From positions 14,939,001 through 15,003,000 of the forward strand of contig JAMPIT010000434.1 in the NCBI GenBank assembly GCA_026261815.1: a stretch of 64,000 bases of DNA, written 5' to 3'. A model generated the notes under the pieces. That model ran no database searches. It had not been told where the DNA came from and saw only the letters and a list, made by a program, of their open reading frames with translations. Position numbers and translations under genes: made by a program. The stretch comes from Monarcha castaneiventris obscurior. Lineage: Eukaryota > Chordata > Aves > Passeriformes > Monarchidae. This document shows, one piece after another, positions 40,601 through 46,600 of the stretch. Positions within the stretch are counted from its first letter, which is position 1, and each line of letters starts with the position of its first letter.

Positions 40601-43600
40601 AGTTGTATTCTTTGGCTGCTCTTGTGGTTTTGTTTTGATCGTGAGTTAGTGTATAACTTCAGGGCTTGTACTTCTGGGAAGGTGACCTCTTACTGCCACA
40701 GAGGAGTAAGATAATACTGGTTTTAAGGCTGACAATTTCATGTGTCCTGTGGGACAAACATGTGTTGTGTTTTTGATTCATGAAAGAATGTAACCCTTAA
40801 CAGGAAGGGACAGACATGGGAAAGAAAATTTACCCAGGGTAGTCCAATGCAAATAGACAAATACTAAAATATTAATGTAAGTGGAAAGAGATAAACAAGA
40901 ATGCTGCTCAGTTGGACAGTGCTGCCTCTAGTACACTGCAGTATCCTTGTGTGGAAGCACAAACTAACTGCTGTCTTGAGAAAGCATTCATATTTAGGAC
41001 TGTCCTTTCACCAGCTTCCACATTGTTCCTGTTACTTGCTCAGTATTAATCTTTTTTTCCCAGTGAATTTCTATGGTAATTGCTATTCTGTGAACAAACT
41101 CTCCTAAAAATAAACAGGACTAAATTTGGATTATACAGGAACTGTTGATTATGCAATCTTTTGCTTCTGAATAATCCGTATAATGTATTCTGGGTACAGA
41201 GGACAGATTTTATTTATTCATGAGCAATAGCTACAACTTTCTTAGTGTTAAATATTAATGTGAAACATCAAATTATGTAAAGTTCTTTGCCACTGAGGAA
41301 GTATGGTGACAGTACATATTTCTGCCACTACAAATTATTTTACTCTTTTATTTTGTTGGGGGTTTATTTTCATAATTTAGGAAACAGTACAGTACAAAAC
41401 AACTGTTGTTCTGTGCAGGTTATGATTGAAGAAGTCATTCAAGCAACTGAGATAGTTAGAATATGGGATTTATACTTTGTCCATTTCTTTCAATGTATTG
41501 AATAACTTTGCTTATACAGATTGTAACAAATGGCATAGTGTAATCTCATTCTTACTTTTAGTATCTGCCAATACAAGATCTTGACTACCTCCTAATTCAC
41601 TGACCAAATCTCATATTGAACATAGTATGTGATCATTGTACATATGCATATGGTAAAGGTTTTGTCAGAAATCTCTCTGTGACTAGTGTGTCTTTGTTTC
41701 AACAACCTTGTCATATGGAAGCTGTTAGGACTAACATAAAAAGTGTGAAGAAATAATATGCTCAAGATAGAATGACTATTTTCTTTCATTCTTCTATTGC
41801 TGTTTGCTTTGCCATCACCTAGATTTCTTGGCTCTTACACTAGCTATGACTACTTGAAAAGGAACATCAAGTGGTAAGACTGTTGTTGATGTGAGGATGT
41901 TTTCAGGTGTCCTCTCACTGTTACATTTCATCACAGGCATTATGTGCACTTTAAAATTTGAAACAAATTCTGGAAGTAAGTGCAATAAATATATTGCAGT
42001 CCAAAATTACAGGTGTTTGTGAAATCAATCATTTTCTGAAATAAGCTTGTGGCTAAATATTTCTAGCATAAAGAAAAATGTTTTGGAAATAAGATTTTAA
42101 GGTTACATACCCTATGCACATAAAGCTAGTGAAGCTTAAGCTGATTACATTTCTAATTAAGATGGCATTGTTCAAATATGAGGTGTATTAAAAGAAGTTA
42201 TACTAGAGTCCATTGTCATGTTGGCTAATTATGCTTTTCAAAAACAACCCCAAAAAGAAGTGGATTTACATTTTTACTTTGAAGACCCATGAAATTAGAG
42301 AACATTCTTTCATTGAAATTACTCCAAATAAAGTTGAAAAATTAAGATCTAGTAGGCAGTTATGCAAATACACCTGAAATGTCATCTGCCTTTTGTTTGC
42401 CTTGGTTTGTGTTACTAATCTTCTAAAGGTCAATGTTGTCTGAATCTCTTGTGCTTATCAATAAATGTTTTTATATTTGAGACAGCCTGTTCAAGAAAAT
42501 AATGTTTTAATGTTTATAGGAAGAGGTGGAAATCAGGTGATCATAGAAGACAAAAAATAGCAGCGAATGCAGGAGCCATTAGGAAATCAAACAGTCAAAT
42601 GTTTGTTTTTTTTAATTCTATTTCAACAGGGGGAAACCAGCTGATACTGAATCAATGGATAGACCTGTTGGTGAAAAACGCTATGAGCCAATCCCTCAAG
42701 TTACAACTCCTCCTCCTGCTGCTTCAGTCCAGTACACACAGCCACAGTCAATTAATAGCCCTGTCCTGTCTCTCCCAGCACACCACAAGCCTGCACTTTC
42801 TGAAGGTGAGCAGTTACAAAGCTGACCTTTGTGGGAGCAGCTATTGCTTGTTAGGTGCTTGTGCAGTTGCTTCAGCACGTTTACACGGGTGACTATGTTG
42901 TTCTCTAACTGAAAGTTGTAATAATTATTATTGAAAATAGTTTTTTACTGTAGTGAGATTGAGTTTTATGAAATTATTTTGTGATTCTGTCTGAAACCAG
43001 GTAGCTTCCAGGTATTAGTAGTGCCTATAGCTCTCTCAGTTGTCTCAGCCACGATGAAGTAAAACTCCCTGTGCTTTGGAATCCTACCGGAATTCTTTTG
43101 ACAGGAGCAATATTTGTAGGCTTCTGAAAACTAAACAAAAAGTTGTTTTCACTTTCACATTGAAGGGATTGCCCAGTTCAATTGAATTTTCTTGTTTGTG
43201 CAAGTACACAGTGGTATTTCAGTACTGGTTTTCTGGGGGTTTGATCGTGATATAAATTAGTCTAACCTTTTTATTGAAAGGTCATACCATTGTCTCCAAC
43301 ATGTTTAATGAAATGTTAGATAACTTGCCTGGACATACAAAATGCAATAGGAGGACAGATGATCTAAGAGAGCTAAGCTGAACCTGTAAATATTTTATAC
43401 TGAAGATAAGAATTGGCTACACAGTGTATGTGACTAGACATTTCTAGTGGTTACTGACAAGTTCTGGTATTTTCATTTTTATTGCAGTTAACTCTGTGTC
43501 TGATCCTCCTCCACCTCAGAATAAGTCAGCAATTTTCAGATCCTCTAGAGAGGACACTGTGCAGTCCACTTTTTACCCTCAGAAAAGCTTCCCTGACAAA

Positions 43601-46600
43601 GGCCCTGTTAATGGAACTGAGCAGATTCAGAAAACAGTCACTCCTTCCTACAACCGCTTCACAACCAAACCTTACACAAGCGCTGCGAGGCCCTTTGAGC
43701 GCAAGTTTGAAAGTCCGAAATTCAACCATAATCTCTTGCCAAATGAAGCTCAGCATAAACCAGAGTTGCCATCAAAATCTTCAAATTCTCCTCAACCAAT
43801 TTTGAAAGCACACAGCTCATCGCAGCCTCCCGACTTTGAGGGTGGAATGGACACCTATGCTGTACAGGTCGACAAGCCTAAATATCAACCAAATAATGTT
43901 AATGCTGTGCCTAAAGCCATTCCTGTAAGGTAAGCTGCTGCTCTTTCTCTTTCCACTTGTGCATCTATAGATCACCTGTGAAACCTGTGAGAAGTACGGC
44001 TTGTTTTATTCAGCTTCCAATTTCTGTTGATGTTATAGTTGAAAGATTGATACTATGATTCTAAATTCTGCCAAAGGATAGATACTTAAAATGTGTCCTC
44101 TGTCCCTGTACTGTCTTGCGTTCTGTTATTAGAAAGTGGCAGGGCTTTTGTTCCCTATTTGCCATACTAAGTTCTACATTTTCTGGTAGATCGTAATAAT
44201 TTGTCTTTGCAATTTATTTCCAGAAGATGGAATTAACTTCTAAGGGTAGCTATTGCACCAGATTCTATTCATTGTGTGCTTAGAGAGAGCTCATGGTACC
44301 CAAGCGTAAGGGATACTCTAAAATACTTGTGAAAAGAGAAAGTTTGCAGTTTCATACTGGTCTTCTTTACTGTGAGATAAACCAGCAGCTGCTTAATTGC
44401 AGCTCGTGCTTGCCTAATATGCTTTAACATACAAGAGCTATGTCAAGAGCAACAGATACTGTTCCAATCTTAAGCGATTTGCTGACTTAGTAAATTCTTT
44501 TCATTAATATTTACAGGACAGTGTTTTATTAATATTTTATTTCAAGATAATAATAACGTGTGAACCAGACTTAAAATTTTGCTGTTTGTCTTATTTGTTC
44601 TTAAGCACCTGAGAAATGTTTTATGCTATATAGTTCTGCATTTGGAATTACTGGTTCTTTGAGTGAAATTCTTTAGAAACTGTTCTGAAAACTTCATCAA
44701 GGTACCTTGAAGTTACAAGTTTCTCTTTAGTTAGAGCCTGGCAACCTGGAAAAACCGGTGTAATTTTTTTTCTACAGGCTTTATTTTATATATATATATA
44801 TACACATATATATATTTTTTTTTATATATATATGTGTAAGGGTTGAGTGTGACTTGAGTAAGAATTACTAGTTTTTATGGTGTTAAAGTCAGAATGGGGT
44901 TTTGGGACAAAAAATAAGCTTTCTGATGTTAATTGCATTTATTTTTATGAAGCTGAAGTGTGTAGCTGGGGTAAGCTCTTTCCGTATAATGCCAGAAGCA
45001 GGCAGTTGGAAACACAAGATTCAGGAGGTCTGAATTCTTGCTGTAACTACTTACTGAATGTTTTCAGAGTTTGTGACATTTGGTGGTTTTTTGCTTGTGG
45101 CTGTTTGTTGGGGGGTTTCTTTCTTTGTTTTGGGTTTTCGTTGGGTGGAGTTGGGTATTTTTGCCACAGTTTCAGGAAGGAAATATTGATAAAACTGCCA
45201 GGCTTTCTGTCTTTTCAGTCCTACAGCACTTGAGGATGAGGAGGAGGAAGACGGACACACTGTTGTAGCCACAGCAAGAGGCGTATTTAACAGCAATGGT
45301 GGTGTATTGAGCTCCATAGAGACTGGAGTCAGTATTATTATACCCCAAGGAGCCATTCCAGAGGGAATAGAGCAAGAAATATATTTTAAAGTCTGCAGAG
45401 ACAACAGTATACTTCCACCTTTGGATAAAGAGAAAGGTAACAGCTGGCACTGTACACTGTTCTGTTATTTAATACCATTATTTTCGAACAGAATATGAAA
45501 ATAACCTTATTATGCTTCGGTATTATTCATTTTGAGATTGTAGTGTGGTCTGCTGAAAAGTCACTTGAGTGAGAAAGTATCTTGTGCTTTTCTTTACTGA
45601 CAGGTCTAAACGTTCATATTTTTCTCTAAATTGAGTTACTGAGTAGCTCTGCAGTGTAGTTGTGGAATACTTTAAACGTATTTCAAGAAAAATCAATAAT
45701 AAAATCTAACAACAGATCTTTCTTTCTCTTAACTTTAGGTGAAACACTTCTTAGCCCCTTGGTAATGTGTGGGCCTCATGGACTAAAATTCCTGAAGCCA
45801 GTGGAGCTGCGCCTGCCACACTGTGCGTCTATGACCCCTGATGGTTGGTCTTTTGCTCTAAAATCCTCCGACTCCTCGTCGGGTATGCTGTCCTCCCTCT
45901 GTCCTTTTGGGGCTTTTGGGTGCTATCGTATAATTTAAGTTATTTTGGCTAAAGGTGATGCTGTGTAATATAAAAACTCAATCATTGTATTTGTGTCAAA
46001 CTCTCCCATTTCACTTTCATTACAAATGTCTTTCTTACATTTACTCATGGTGCAAATTCATAGCTAGAACCATGATAGCAGAAAAAGAGTAATATCTCTA
46101 GTCTATTAAATATTACCGTATTTTTCTATTCTGTCTTCTTTCTTGAGGACTGCTATAGCTGAATACACTTGAAATGATAGTCGCACTAAAATTGAGAGGA
46201 AATGAATATGTACCTCTGATTGGCCTTTGTAACATAACTGGTGTTTGTCTGTTGCTTAATTAACCATATAGGACTCTGGCAAATCTTAACAATCTGCATG
46301 CTCATAAATCATGATTTAACGCTTGTTAACTGTTTCCATGTGTGCAAGTTGATGCTAACACTTGGGTCATTTAAGAAAACTATAGTGTTCAGTAAAAGCA
46401 TTTACAATTTATTCTAATGTAGCTGGTTTTCCAAAAGACTTTTCTTGCTTGCTCCTACCTATCTCTCCTCTACTGCCTTTATCCAGAAGTCTCTGGTTGA
46501 TAGTAAAAGTTGCAACTAGGTTGCAATTTTATTTACCTGTTCATTTTTACCTCACTGTGGCTTTCTGGGATGAGGGAGAGAATGTATTGGCTGAAATTGT

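Larger units (their letters stand above)
38101..42629 (+). other. TJP1: TJP1 intron holding a CR1 insertion and a candidate cassette exon
   Basis: About 4.5 kb. Contains a 14-bp inverted repeat at 38289-38325, a CR1 fragment at about 38421-39325 in antisense orientation, and a candidate 51-nt cassette exon at 41823-41873. The rest is AT-rich with nothing recognised. Confidence 0.85.
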
